Source: Micrococcales bacterium (lineage in GTDB: Bacteria > Actinomycetota > Actinomycetes > Actinomycetales > Cellulomonadaceae). Taken from it: a stretch of DNA of 56,167 bases. Made by a program: the position numbers and the translations under genes. Of this stretch, positions 1-7,502 are shown one piece after another. The stretch covers positions 1 to 56,167 of the forward strand of contig WRMB01000020.1 of NCBI GenBank assembly GCA_009777345.1, read 5' to 3'. The stretch's first letter is position 1, and each line of letters starts with the position of its first letter. The notes under the pieces were generated by a model. The model worked only from the letters and a program-made list of their open reading frames with translations. It did not search any database and was not told the DNA's origin.

Positions 1-1462
1 GCGGTCCGGGGGTTCCCTCGCCAGCCCGAGGGTAAAACCATGGAGCGGGGGGGGAACCCCTCGAACCGGGCTCGTCGACCAGCCTGTCGTCAGGGTTCGC
101 CGGGGCGGACTCGACAGCCTCGACCACGTGCGGTGCGTGCTGCGCGATCTCGTCACGGTGCTCCAGGACGTAGCGGCGGAGCACGAAGTAGGCGGCGCCG
201 ACGTTCACACCGTTGCCCAGCTGCCGGTAGGTGGCGGCGTCCGGCTGGTCGGTCAGCGTGCCGTCGGGCCGTTGGTGCCTGAACTCGAACCAGTCGGGCA
301 GGCCCTGCAGGCGCGCGGCCTCGCGCGGGGTGATGCGACGGCCGCGGGGGCCGATGATCGAGGTCTGCGTGATGGCCACGAGCGCTGGCAGGTAGGTCGG
401 GCGCTTGGCCCGGATACCGGAGGGCCGGAAGTGCATCACCGTGTCCCACAACGAACCAGGTTCCTGCGCCTGCCACTCGAGCTTGCGCCGCGACGGCGCC
501 AGCCCGGCGAGACCGTCGTGGCGGGCCTTCCAGTCGTCGACGACCGCCCGGTGCTGCTCGTAGAAGCGGGCGTTCTTGCGCAGGAAGGCGGCCTTCCACG
601 TCGGGACGGGCACCGGCGACTGCTCGATCAGCTGCTCGGCCTGGCCCAGCGTACGGAAGTCGTCAGCCCAGACCGGAAACCCGGGCAGCCGTCCGCCGTC
701 GAGCCGGTCGACGATCTTGTCGAGCAGGTCGTCCCACAGGTCGATGACGGCCCGGTCGGACTCCGGCAGGACGTACCGCTCCAGGTGCTCGATCTCGTCG
801 TCGGCCTGCAGCAGGTGTGCGTCCAGCGACCATTCGGCCGGGTCCCAGCCGTAGACCGGCCGGGGTACGACGACGGGCGCGTCGTGACGACCGTCGTCGC
901 CGCTCCGGCCGACCCTGTGCGCCAGGACGAACACCCGCTCGCGTACCTGCGGCCGACCACCGAGCTCCGGGCCGATCAGGTGCGGGGAGAACACCGCCGG
1001 CAGCGACGAGACCCGGTAGCCGGACTCGCGCAGCGTCCGCACGATCGTCGCCCACGTGCCACGGTGGTTGGGCCCGGCCAGGTTGCGCACGTTCTCCAGG
1101 AGCAGGACCGCCGGGCTGGTCTCCTCCAGCACGCGGGCGATGTTCCAGAACAGGGTGCCGCGGGTCTCGTCCATACCCCGCTGGAACCCCGACTTGGAGA
1201 ACGGCTGGCAGGGGAAACCCGCCGCCAGCACGTCGGTAGGCGGTACGAGGACCTGGGGGTCGGTCAGCGGCACGATATCGCCGCTCACCGTCCCCGTCGC
1301 GTCGCCGGAACCGCCGCGCCGCGGGCGGAACCAGTTGTAGTCGTACACGGCCGCGGCACTGCGGTCGATCTCCGAGGCGAACCGGCACTCGCCGCCCAGA
1401 GCCCCCAGGGCGGCGTGAAAACCGCCGATACCCGCGAAGAGGTCCGAGAACGTGAACGCCAC
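1..1462 (-). CDS. DNA (cytosine-5)-methyltransferase, 3' end beyond window
   Basis: Transfers a methyl group from S-adenosylmethionine to C5 of cytosine in a specific DNA site. From a GTG at 1462 an open frame runs 487 codons to the window edge without a stop. Motif I (FAGIGG, residues 9-14), the catalytic motif IV (FPCQPF, nucleophile Cys85), motif VI (ENV, near 125), motif VIII (RERVFVLA), and motifs IX/X (REAARLQGLPDWF and RQLGNGVNVG, near 380-410) are all present in order. The roughly 190 residues between VIII and IX would be the target-recognition domain. The C-terminus past motif X is cut off. No cognate endonuclease is visible, so orphan enzyme or restriction-modification member cannot be decided. 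The start is provisional because no strong ribosome binding site is seen. Confidence 0.93.
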   Translation of the reverse strand, partial: MAFTFSDLFAGIGGFHAALGALGGECRFASEIDRSAAAVYDYNWFRPRRGGSGDATGTVSGDIVPLTDPQVLVPPTDVLAAGFPCQPFSKSGFQRGMDETRGTLFWNIARVLEETSPAVLLLENVRNLAGPNHRGTWATIVRTLRESGYRVSSLPAVFSPHLIGPELGGRPQVRERVFVLAHRVGRSGDDGRHDAPVVVPRPVYGWDPAEWSLDAHLLQADDEIEHLERYVLPESDRAVIDLWDDLLDKIVDRLDGGRLPGFPVWADDFRTLGQAEQLIEQSPVPVPTWKAAFLRKNARFYEQHRAVVDDWKARHDGLAGLAPSRRKLEWQAQEPGSLWDTVMHFRPSGIRAKRPTYLPALVAITQTSIIGPRGRRITPREAARLQGLPDWFEFRHQRPDGTLTDQPDAATYRQLGNGVNVGAAYFVLRRYVLEHRDEIAQHAPHVVEAVESAPANPDDRLVDEPGSRGSPPAPWFYPRAGEGTPGP

Positions 1463-1516
1463 GCCCCGAGGGTAGCGCGGGCGGGCGGAGCACAGCGTCG
1501 CACGGCCAGACCGGCA

Positions 1517-1996
1517 TCAGCACCAGGTGCGGAAGGTGTCGTAGTCGTAGAAGTCGAACGCCTGGGCCTCTTCGGCGGGTTCGACCGGGCGCAGCACCTC
1601 GTCGGCCACGGGACCGGGGAAGGTCGGCACACCGTCGTTCAGGTCGATGCGGACGGCTCCCAGATCGGCACCGTTACCGTCGATCCGTCCGTCGGCGCAC
1701 CAGGTGTCGCCCGACTGGGCGGTGAACCCGTGGATCTCGACGGTCTCGTCGGCGATCCGGACCACGACGAACAGACGTCCGGCCACAGGGTCGCTGGGGT
1801 TCCCGGCGGCGAAGCGCCACTCCCCGGAGATCTTGTCGGTCGGCGGCGCGGCGGTCTCGGGCGGGCTCTCCTGCGTTGCGGTCGGGGTCGTGGGCGGAGT
1901 GGTAGCGGCCTGGTCCGACCCGGTCGTATCAGCACATCCCGCCAGGGCGGCGACGAGGGCGGCGGCGGCGAGCGAGGCGGCGGTACGGGTTCTCAC
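1517..1996 (-). CDS. Putative lipoprotein of unknown function
   Basis: A 159-residue secreted lipoprotein by its N-terminus: two arginines, a hydrophobic Ala/Leu/Val stretch and a lipobox ending LAGC, followed by a Thr/Pro/Ser-rich linker of about 30 residues. The rest is a compact domain with an aromatic, acidic tail ending in Cys. The GTG at 1996 is chosen because GAAGGA lies 9 nt upstream and the lipobox then falls at the expected place; the longer upstream frame lacks both. It ends 54 nt before the methyltransferase start on the same strand. No family is recognised. Confidence 0.75.
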   Translation of the reverse strand: MRTRTAASLAAAALVAALAGCADTTGSDQAATTPPTTPTATQESPPETAAPPTDKISGEWRFAAGNPSDPVAGRLFVVVRIADETVEIHGFTAQSGDTWCADGRIDGNGADLGAVRIDLNDGVPTFPGPVADEVLRPVEPAEEAQAFDFYDYDTFRTWC

Positions 1997-2101
1997 GGTC
2001 GTGGATCCTTCGTGGTGGGACTGGCCAGGGGGCAGGTCAGGGGAACCGGCGAACCGGTCCCTCTTGCTACGACGCGCGAGGCGGCCGCGGTGTGACGGCA
2101 A

Positions 2102-3784
2102 TCAGCCGGGGTGGCCCTCGAGGTAGTGCTCGCGGACCTGGCGGCGCAGGATCTTGCCGAGCATGGAGCGGGGCAGCTCGTTCAGGGCGACGATCTCCCG
2201 GGGCACCTTGTAGGCGGCCAGGCGTTCGCGGCACCAGTCGCGGACCGCCGGGGCGTCCAGCTCGGCGCCGGGACGCAGCAGCACGACGGCCACCACCCGT
2301 TCGCCGCCGGTGGGTGCCGGTACGCCGACGACCGCGGCGTCGGCGATATCGGGGTGGCCGCGCAGCACGTTCTCCACCTCGGACGGGGAGACGTTGAACC
2401 CGCCGGCGATGATGAGCTCCTTGACCCGGTCGACGATGGTGGTGAACCCGTCGGCGTCGACGGTGACCAGGTCGCCGGTGCGCAGCCAGCCGCCGGGCAG
2501 CAGGGTCTTGGCGGTCTCGTCCGGGTTGTTCCAGTAGCCGGAGAAAACCTGGGGGCCCTTGATCAGCAGCTCGCCGCGCTCACCCTGGGCGACCTCGCGG
2601 GTCGGGTCGTCGGGGTCCACGACTTTCATGAGGGTCGACGGGAACGGCACCCCGATGGTGCCGGTGCGGCGCGAGGCGGCAAAGGGGTTGCCCAGGCACA
2701 CCGGGGAGGCCTCGGTCGTCCCGTAGCCCTCGACGAGCAGCCCGCCCGCGGTCGACTCCCACAGCTCCACGACGGAGTCCGGCAGGTTCATGGCCCCGGA
2801 GATGCAGAACTTGGCCGTCCGCAGGCTGATACCGCGTTCGGCCGCCCGGGTGGCGGTGCGCTCGTAGATCGGCGGGACGGCGCAGTACACCGTCGGCGGG
2901 TGCTTCTTGGCCGCGTCCAGCACCAGATCGACGTCGAAGGCGGGGAACAGCACCAGCCGGGCCTGCTTGAGGATGCCGTAGGTGAGGAACAGCGTCATGC
3001 CGAAGGCGTGGAACAACGGCAGGACCACGTAGAAGACCTCTTTGCGGGTGCGCGCGCCGTGCATCCACGCCTCGCCCTGCCGGGCGTTGGCGTACAGGTT
3101 GTAGTGGCTGAGCATCGCGCCCTTGGGGGCGCCGGTGGTGCCCGAGGTGTACCCGATGACGGCCAGGTCACCGACACCCGGCCGGGGGTGCGTCGGCGCC
3201 AGGGGCCCGTCACCTAGCAGCCGGGCCCAGGTCATGGTGTCGGGCGCCGGAGCGGTGAGCTTGTTCCGCAGGGCCTTGGTCCTGGTCAGCGGCAGCTGCA
3301 GAGCCAGGCGCTTGACCAGCGGGAACTCCGTCAGCATATTGACCGCGACGATCTGCTCCAGGGCGATGTCGTCGGGCAGGGCCCGCAGCTTGGGCACCGC
3401 GACGTCCCAGCAGATCGCCACCCGGGCAGCGTGGTCCTCGAACATGTGCCGCAGCTCACGCTCGGTGTACAGGGGGTTGTGCTCGACGACGACCGCCCCC
3501 AGCCGCAGCACCGCGTAGAAGGCCACGATGTGCTGCGGGCAGTTCGGCAGCACGATGGCCACCCGGTCCCCGGCCTGCACGCCCAGCCGCCGCAGGCCCT
3601 CCGCGGCCCGGGCGATCTGGTCGCCGAGCTGGGTGTACGTCGTGGTGGCGCCGAAGAACTCCAGCGCCACCGCGCTGCCCGCCTCCGCCACCGACCGCTC
3701 GACCAGAGCGACCAACGACTCGGTCGGGAGCTCGATCTGCGCCGGAACCCCTGGTTGGTAGTGCTTGACCCACGGTGCGTCCAC
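2102..3784 (-). CDS. Long-chain fatty-acid--CoA ligase (AMP-binding family)
   Basis: Adenylates a fatty acid and transfers it to CoA. The 560-residue length is normal for FadD proteins. Visible motifs are the phosphate-binding loop YTSGTTGAPKG (about 211-221), GYGTTEASP (about 351), the GWLRTGDL hinge region (about 431) and the C-terminal lysine in MLGKILRR (about 541). The frame is open much further upstream, but that part crosses a repeat array and the divergent ATPase gene. The GTG at 3784, with AGGG 8 nt upstream, gives the normal family N-terminus. Substrate chain length cannot be read from sequence. Confidence 0.9.
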   Translation of the reverse strand: MDAPWVKHYQPGVPAQIELPTESLVALVERSVAEAGSAVALEFFGATTTYTQLGDQIARAAEGLRRLGVQAGDRVAIVLPNCPQHIVAFYAVLRLGAVVVEHNPLYTERELRHMFEDHAARVAICWDVAVPKLRALPDDIALEQIVAVNMLTEFPLVKRLALQLPLTRTKALRNKLTAPAPDTMTWARLLGDGPLAPTHPRPGVGDLAVIGYTSGTTGAPKGAMLSHYNLYANARQGEAWMHGARTRKEVFYVVLPLFHAFGMTLFLTYGILKQARLVLFPAFDVDLVLDAAKKHPPTVYCAVPPIYERTATRAAERGISLRTAKFCISGAMNLPDSVVELWESTAGGLLVEGYGTTEASPVCLGNPFAASRRTGTIGVPFPSTLMKVVDPDDPTREVAQGERGELLIKGPQVFSGYWNNPDETAKTLLPGGWLRTGDLVTVDADGFTTIVDRVKELIIAGGFNVSPSEVENVLRGHPDIADAAVVGVPAPTGGERVVAVVLLRPGAELDAPAVRDWCRERLAAYKVPREIVALNELPRSMLGKILRRQVREHYLEGHPG

Positions 3785-3885
3785 ACCGGTGACCCTATGC
3801 GCTACGCCCCCGGCCGCGCGTGGGACCCACCGGATGGGCGCAGGTGAACCGGCGCCCTCACACCCGGGAGACTCCCGATACCAGC

Positions 3886-3972
3886 CCCGAAACGGTAGCG
3901 TAGCGAGGCCCGAAACGGGAGCGTAGGGCGCCCCGAAACGGTAGCGTAGCGAGGCCCGAAACGGTAGCGTAG
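3886..3972 (+). repeat. Array A: four 18-bp direct repeats with 23-bp period
   Basis: The unit CCCGAAACGGTAGCGTAG starts at 3886, 3909, 3932 and 3955, separated by 5-bp spacers (CGAGG, GGCGC, CGAGG). Units 1, 3 and 4 are identical and unit 2 has one change. The array ends 4 bp before the GTG of ATPase A. Each unit contains TAGCGT, which in the last unit is correctly placed for a -10 box. It looks like an operator or iteron array. It is not a CRISPR array, because the spacers are 5 bp and repeated. Confidence 0.95.
3965..3970 (+). promoter_or_regulatory. Candidate -10 box of leaderless ATPase A promoter, inside array A
   Basis: TAGCGT fits the actinobacterial TAnnnT -10 consensus and ends 6 nt before the GTG at 3977, so transcription would begin at or next to the start codon. 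No usable Shine-Dalgarno sequence lies in that gap. Because the hexamer is part of the repeat unit, anything binding the array would cover the promoter. Confidence 0.45.
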
Positions 3973-3976
3973 GGCC

Positions 3977-5248
3977 GTGGCCTACGTCTTGCGCACTGTC
4001 GACTCGCTGCTCGACCAGCTCTGTGCCGACCTGCCCGCGCTCGCGATCGAAGGAGCCCGTGGTGTCGGCAAGACGGCGACAGCGAGCCGACGGGCCCGCA
4101 CGGTCCTTGCGCTGGACGATGAGGACGAGCTGAGCCTGACCAGGGCAAATCCGGCGAGGGTCACGACGCTCCCACGACCGCTCCTGATCGACGAGTGGCA
4201 GCTGGCGCCTGCGGTCTGGGACCGTGTCCGGCGGGCGGTCGATGTCGGGGTCGCGCCTGGTGACTACCTGCTTACCGGGTCGGCGACACCCACCCAGGCG
4301 CCCCGGCACTCGGGCGCTGGCCGGATCGTCAGCGTGCGGATGCGTCCGATGTCGCTGGCCGAGCGCGGCCTGGTCGCTCCCACCGTCTCGCTGGGCGACC
4401 TGCTGTCTGGTACCCGGCCCGATGTGGGGGGTGAGTGTCCGCTCCGGCTCGGTGACTACGCCGAAGAGATCACAGCCTCAGGCTTCCCCGCGCTGCGGGC
4501 TGTCGCTGCTCGTTCTCGCCCGGCTGCTATCACCGGGTACGTCGACGAGCTCCTCGACCGTGACCTGGCTGGTCTGGACGTCACCGTGCGCCGCCCGGGG
4601 ACGCTCCGGCAGTGGCTGCGGGCCTTCGCTGCTGCGACATCGACGGCGACGTCGTACAACACCATCTTGCGAGCAGCGACGCCCGGTGACGACAAGCCGG
4701 CCAAGACCACCACGACCACGTACCGCGAGGCGTTGGAACGCATGTGGCTGCTGGACGAGCTCCCGGCGTGGTTGTGGGGCCGTACCTCACTGGGCGACCT
4801 GGCTGTGGCACCCAAGCACCACCTCGCTGACCCGGCGCTGGCCGCCCGTATCCTCGGCGTCGGCGCCGGAGCGCTCCTCGACCAGCCGAACCCCGACAAC
4901 CCGGCCGTTCCGCGCCAGGGCCCCCTGGTCGGCGCCCTGTTCGAGAGCCTGGCGACGTTGTGCGTCCGGGTCTATGCCGCGGCGGTCAGCGCCCAGGTCA
5001 GCCATCTGCGCACCCACCGCGGCGACCACGAGGTCGACCTGGTCGTCGAACGCGAGGACGGTCATGTCGTCGCGATCGAGGTCAAGCTGGCACCCACCGT
5101 GACCGACGACGACACCAAGCACCTGCGGTGGCTCAAGACCCGGCTGGGCGACGTCGTGCTCGACACCGTCGTCGTCAACACCGGCCTGGGTGCCTACCGC
5201 CGCGACGACGGCGTCGCCGTCGTCCCTCTGGCGCTCCTCGGACCCTGA
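3977..5248 (+). CDS. AAA family ATPase with DUF4143 domain (ATPase A)
   Basis: A 423-residue protein of the AAA_14/DUF4143 type. Walker A is GARGVGKT (26-33), Walker B is LLIDEWQ (69-75), and a sensor-like LLTGSAT follows. The C-terminal DUF4143 part carries an EVD...AIEVK pattern (352-370) resembling the PD-(D/E)XK nuclease core. Biological roles for this family are poorly defined. The paralogue at 17552-18823 has exactly the same length and the same C-terminus VPLALLGP. The start follows array A by 4 bp and is probably leaderless. Inference: the protein binds its own upstream repeats; nothing in the sequence proves this. Confidence 0.9.
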   Translation: MAYVLRTVDSLLDQLCADLPALAIEGARGVGKTATASRRARTVLALDDEDELSLTRANPARVTTLPRPLLIDEWQLAPAVWDRVRRAVDVGVAPGDYLLTGSATPTQAPRHSGAGRIVSVRMRPMSLAERGLVAPTVSLGDLLSGTRPDVGGECPLRLGDYAEEITASGFPALRAVAARSRPAAITGYVDELLDRDLAGLDVTVRRPGTLRQWLRAFAAATSTATSYNTILRAATPGDDKPAKTTTTTYREALERMWLLDELPAWLWGRTSLGDLAVAPKHHLADPALAARILGVGAGALLDQPNPDNPAVPRQGPLVGALFESLATLCVRVYAAAVSAQVSHLRTHRGDHEVDLVVEREDGHVVAIEVKLAPTVTDDDTKHLRWLKTRLGDVVLDTVVVNTGLGAYRRDDGVAVVPLALLGP

Positions 5249-5276
5249 GGGCAGCGGTCAGACGTCTGGGCGTGGT

Positions 5277-5343
5277 CATTTCGATACTTCTGCCACGGAT
5301 TCGAGAGTTAAACTCTCGAATCCGTGGCAGAAGTATCGAAATG
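5277..5343. repeat. 67-nt perfect palindrome
   Basis: Two 33-nt arms (5277-5309 and 5311-5343) are exact reverse complements around a single A at 5310. The arms begin CATTTCGATACTTCTGCC and end at GAGAGTT. The element is AT-richer than its surroundings and starts 28 bp after the stop of ATPase A. It is longer and less GC-rich than an ordinary terminator and has no U-tract. It may be a cruciform, a paired operator or the end of a mobile sequence. Confidence 0.95.
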
Positions 5344-5460
5344 GTGCGGCTGCGTCTCAACCGAAATCCTGGTGCAGCCCGACTGGCAGTGACCACAGGG
5401 CCGAGGCGGGCAGGTCGGCGAGACCCAACAGGGTGAGTATGTGGGCCAGCCGATAAGCTT

Positions 5461-5500
5461 GAGTTCGTTGGAACGCAGGCCCGAGTTCGTTGGAACGCAG
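5461..5500. repeat. Array C: two 18-bp direct repeats with 22-bp period
   Basis: GAGTTCGTTGGAACGCAG occurs exactly at 5461-5478 and 5483-5500. This resembles arrays A, B and E in unit size and period but has unrelated sequence and no intact ATPase beside it. Read on the minus strand it leads into a short open frame (about 5357-5457) that looks like a degraded coding end. Confidence 0.85.
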
Positions 5501-5543
5501 ACACAGACTCGCTGGTGAGGACCCGGATCGGCCCGGGTGGTGG

Positions 5544-7013
5544 TCAGCGCCAGCGGGTGAGGGTGAGGGTGCCCAGGGGTTCGACCTGCCAGCGCAGGTC
5601 GGCGGTGCCTGCGGCGATATCGGCGCGGAGCTCGAGCACGTGCGGGCCGCACAGCGGGACGATGCGAGCCTCGAGCACCTGGGGCGCGGTCCAGCCGCCG
5701 GTGCCTGCGGTCTGGACCGTGCTGTCGTCGGGCAGCGTCGTGGAGGTGCGTTCCCAGCGGCCGTCGCCCAGCCGGACCAGGACGCCGCCGACCGCGTCCT
5801 CGAACACCACGCTGCCGTCGCGGACCACGACGTGACCGCTGGCCGCGACGGTCGGCGCGGCGGGACCGACCGCGCGCAGCTGGTGGCGGTCCCGGTCCGG
5901 CGGTGCGGTCGAGGTGACGGTCGGCAGGGCGCGGTCGGCCAAGAACTCGGCCAGACGGTCGTGGGCGCCGTCGGTCGGGTGTGCGTCGGAACCGTCGGCC
6001 GGGTGCTCGGCCGACCCGTCGGGTGCGGCGACGACCGGGTTGCCCCGGGTGGTGACGTCGGCCGGCGCCGGGTCGCCCACCCCAGGCAGCAGGTGCTCCC
6101 AGACGGCGTCGAGCATGGGCTGGGTGTCGGCGGTCTGGGCGCAGGCGGCGAGCACCAGGTCCTGGTCGGGCAGTACCAGGCAGAGCTGGCCGGCCGTTCC
6201 GATACCGCGCCAGCCGTGCTGGGAGCGCCACATCTGGTAGCCGTAGCCCAGGGCGGAGTCCGGGTCGGGTTGTTCCCCGCTGCCGGGGGCGTCGGTGGCG
6301 GTGTGCACGGCCATCATGACGTCCACCCAGGCGGCGGGCAGCACCTGCGTCCCGGCGTACTCGCCGCGGCCCAGCAGGGTCTGCCCCAGCCGGGCGACGG
6401 CCTGGGTGGTGGTCAGCAGGCCGGACCAGCCCTGGTCGTACGGGCCGACGGTGAGCCAGCCGGGCTGGTCGATGCCCAGCGGGTCGAACAGCCGGGGCCG
6501 CAGGTAGTCGTGCAGCGCCTGGCCGGTGACCTGCTGGACCAGGGCGGACAGCATCACCGTGGCCGTGTTGTCGTAGACGAACACGCTGCCCGGGTCGGCC
6601 TGCGGCTCGGCGTGCAGGAACGACCCGACGACATCGTCCGGGTCCGGCTGCAGCGCGGCGGTGTGCCCGGTGGTCATGGTCAGCAGGTGCTCGACGGTCA
6701 CGGCCGCGGCCCGCGGCCCGATATCGGCCACCTCCGGGAAGTACGACGCCACCGGCGCGTCCACCGCCAGCGCCCCGTCGGCCACGGCCAGCCCGACGGC
6801 GGCGGCCGTGAACGTCTTGGACACCGAGTACTTCTGCACCTGGTCGCCGGGGAGGTACGGCGCCCAGGTGGCGTCGACGACGACGTGCCCGTGCCGCACC
6901 ACGGTCAGCGCGAACGGCCGGACGTCACCGGCCTCCCAGGCGTCCACCAGGGCCCGGACCGCCCCGGGATCGACCCCCTGGGCCGGGGCGGAGGATGTCG
7001 GCAGCGCGCTCAC
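5544..7013 (-). CDS. Serine hydrolase, beta-lactamase/PBP-like family
   Basis: A 489-residue cytoplasmic-looking protein with no obvious signal peptide. The class C beta-lactamase and DD-peptidase fold is shown by SVSK (catalytic Ser about 62, Lys about 65), the YDN tyrosine motif near 144, and a long helical segment between. A third motif resembling GTAG follows the GYGYQMW stretch. A second, C-terminal beta-rich region after a Pro/Gly/Asp-rich linker (about residues 320-350) is typical of esterase-like members. Substrate is unknown. The GTG at 7013 is a provisional start; the upstream frame crosses non-coding repeats. Confidence 0.8.
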   Translation of the reverse strand: MSALPTSSAPAQGVDPGAVRALVDAWEAGDVRPFALTVVRHGHVVVDATWAPYLPGDQVQKYSVSKTFTAAAVGLAVADGALAVDAPVASYFPEVADIGPRAAAVTVEHLLTMTTGHTAALQPDPDDVVGSFLHAEPQADPGSVFVYDNTATVMLSALVQQVTGQALHDYLRPRLFDPLGIDQPGWLTVGPYDQGWSGLLTTTQAVARLGQTLLGRGEYAGTQVLPAAWVDVMMAVHTATDAPGSGEQPDPDSALGYGYQMWRSQHGWRGIGTAGQLCLVLPDQDLVLAACAQTADTQPMLDAVWEHLLPGVGDPAPADVTTRGNPVVAAPDGSAEHPADGSDAHPTDGAHDRLAEFLADRALPTVTSTAPPDRDRHQLRAVGPAAPTVAASGHVVVRDGSVVFEDAVGGVLVRLGDGRWERTSTTLPDDSTVQTAGTGGWTAPQVLEARIVPLCGPHVLELRADIAAGTADLRWQVEPLGTLTLTRWR

Positions 7014-7179
7014 ACCAAGAACGTACTGCGTGCACGGCGCACCCGCAGGCCAAGGATTCCGTAGCCCGACGACACAGTCGACCCGCCTGGTCAGGACCCG
7101 TTCGTCGACGGGTCGTAGGTCATCGGGGCTTCCATGACGGCCAGGACGCGTGGGGCGTACCAGTGCCTGTCGCTGACCT

Positions 7180-7291
7180 GGGAACCTCCAAGTTTTGTCT
7201 CGATTTGTTGGAAGTTCGGGGCGACGGTGCAAGCAGACTTGGAAGTTCCGGGCGAACTTCCAAGCAGAACGGGTCAGACTTGGAGGTTCCC
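7180..7291. repeat. Cluster D: five copies of a CTTGGArGTTC motif in both orientations
   Basis: The 489-bp gap 7014-7502 contains no gene but holds this cluster. Direct copies lie at 7208, 7239 and 7280; inverted copies lie at 7182 and 7254. The outermost pair (7180-7193 and 7278-7291, ACTTGGAGGTTCCC) is an exact 14-bp inverted repeat. The inner pair (7238-7248 and 7254-7264) is an exact 11-bp inverted repeat with a 5-bp centre. It lies about 200 bp upstream of the caspase/WD40 gene and could be its operator region. Confidence 0.8.
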
Positions 7292-7489
7292 TGGTCGCAG
7301 AGGTGAGCCGGTGCGTCCTGCCGGGCTGGCGCCGGGCAGGCTTCCGTCGCCTCGGCTGGCTGCTGGCCGGGCAGCCGTCGGCCGTCGGACTGGGCTGGTC
7401 GGGGGACGAGCCCGTCCGCGGGCCACGGGCGGGGTGGCTCCGGAAGAACCTCGCCCGTCGATCCGGCGCCGGGAGCGGCCGCCGCCCGA

Positions 7490-7495
7490 TAGTGT
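7490..7495 (+). promoter_or_regulatory. Candidate -10 box for the caspase/WD40 gene
   Basis: TAGTGT matches TAnnnT and ends 7 nt before the GTG at 7503, the geometry of a leaderless transcript. No Shine-Dalgarno sequence is seen at a useful distance, which supports this start over the GTG at 7494. Confidence 0.5.
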
Positions 7496-7502
7496 GGACG
7501 GC

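Noticed and set aside
128..2095. Long plus-strand open frame of 655 codons
   Set aside because: It is antisense to the methyltransferase and lipoprotein genes, has Gly/Val/Arg-rich shadow composition and no motifs.
3886..3972. Array A as a small CRISPR
   Set aside because: Units are 18 bp with repeated 5-bp spacers, and no cas genes are present. The same holds for arrays B and E.
5490..7064. Plus-strand frame of 524 codons opposite the serine hydrolase
   Set aside because: The minus-strand frame has SVSK and YDN motifs; the plus frame is a low-complexity shadow.
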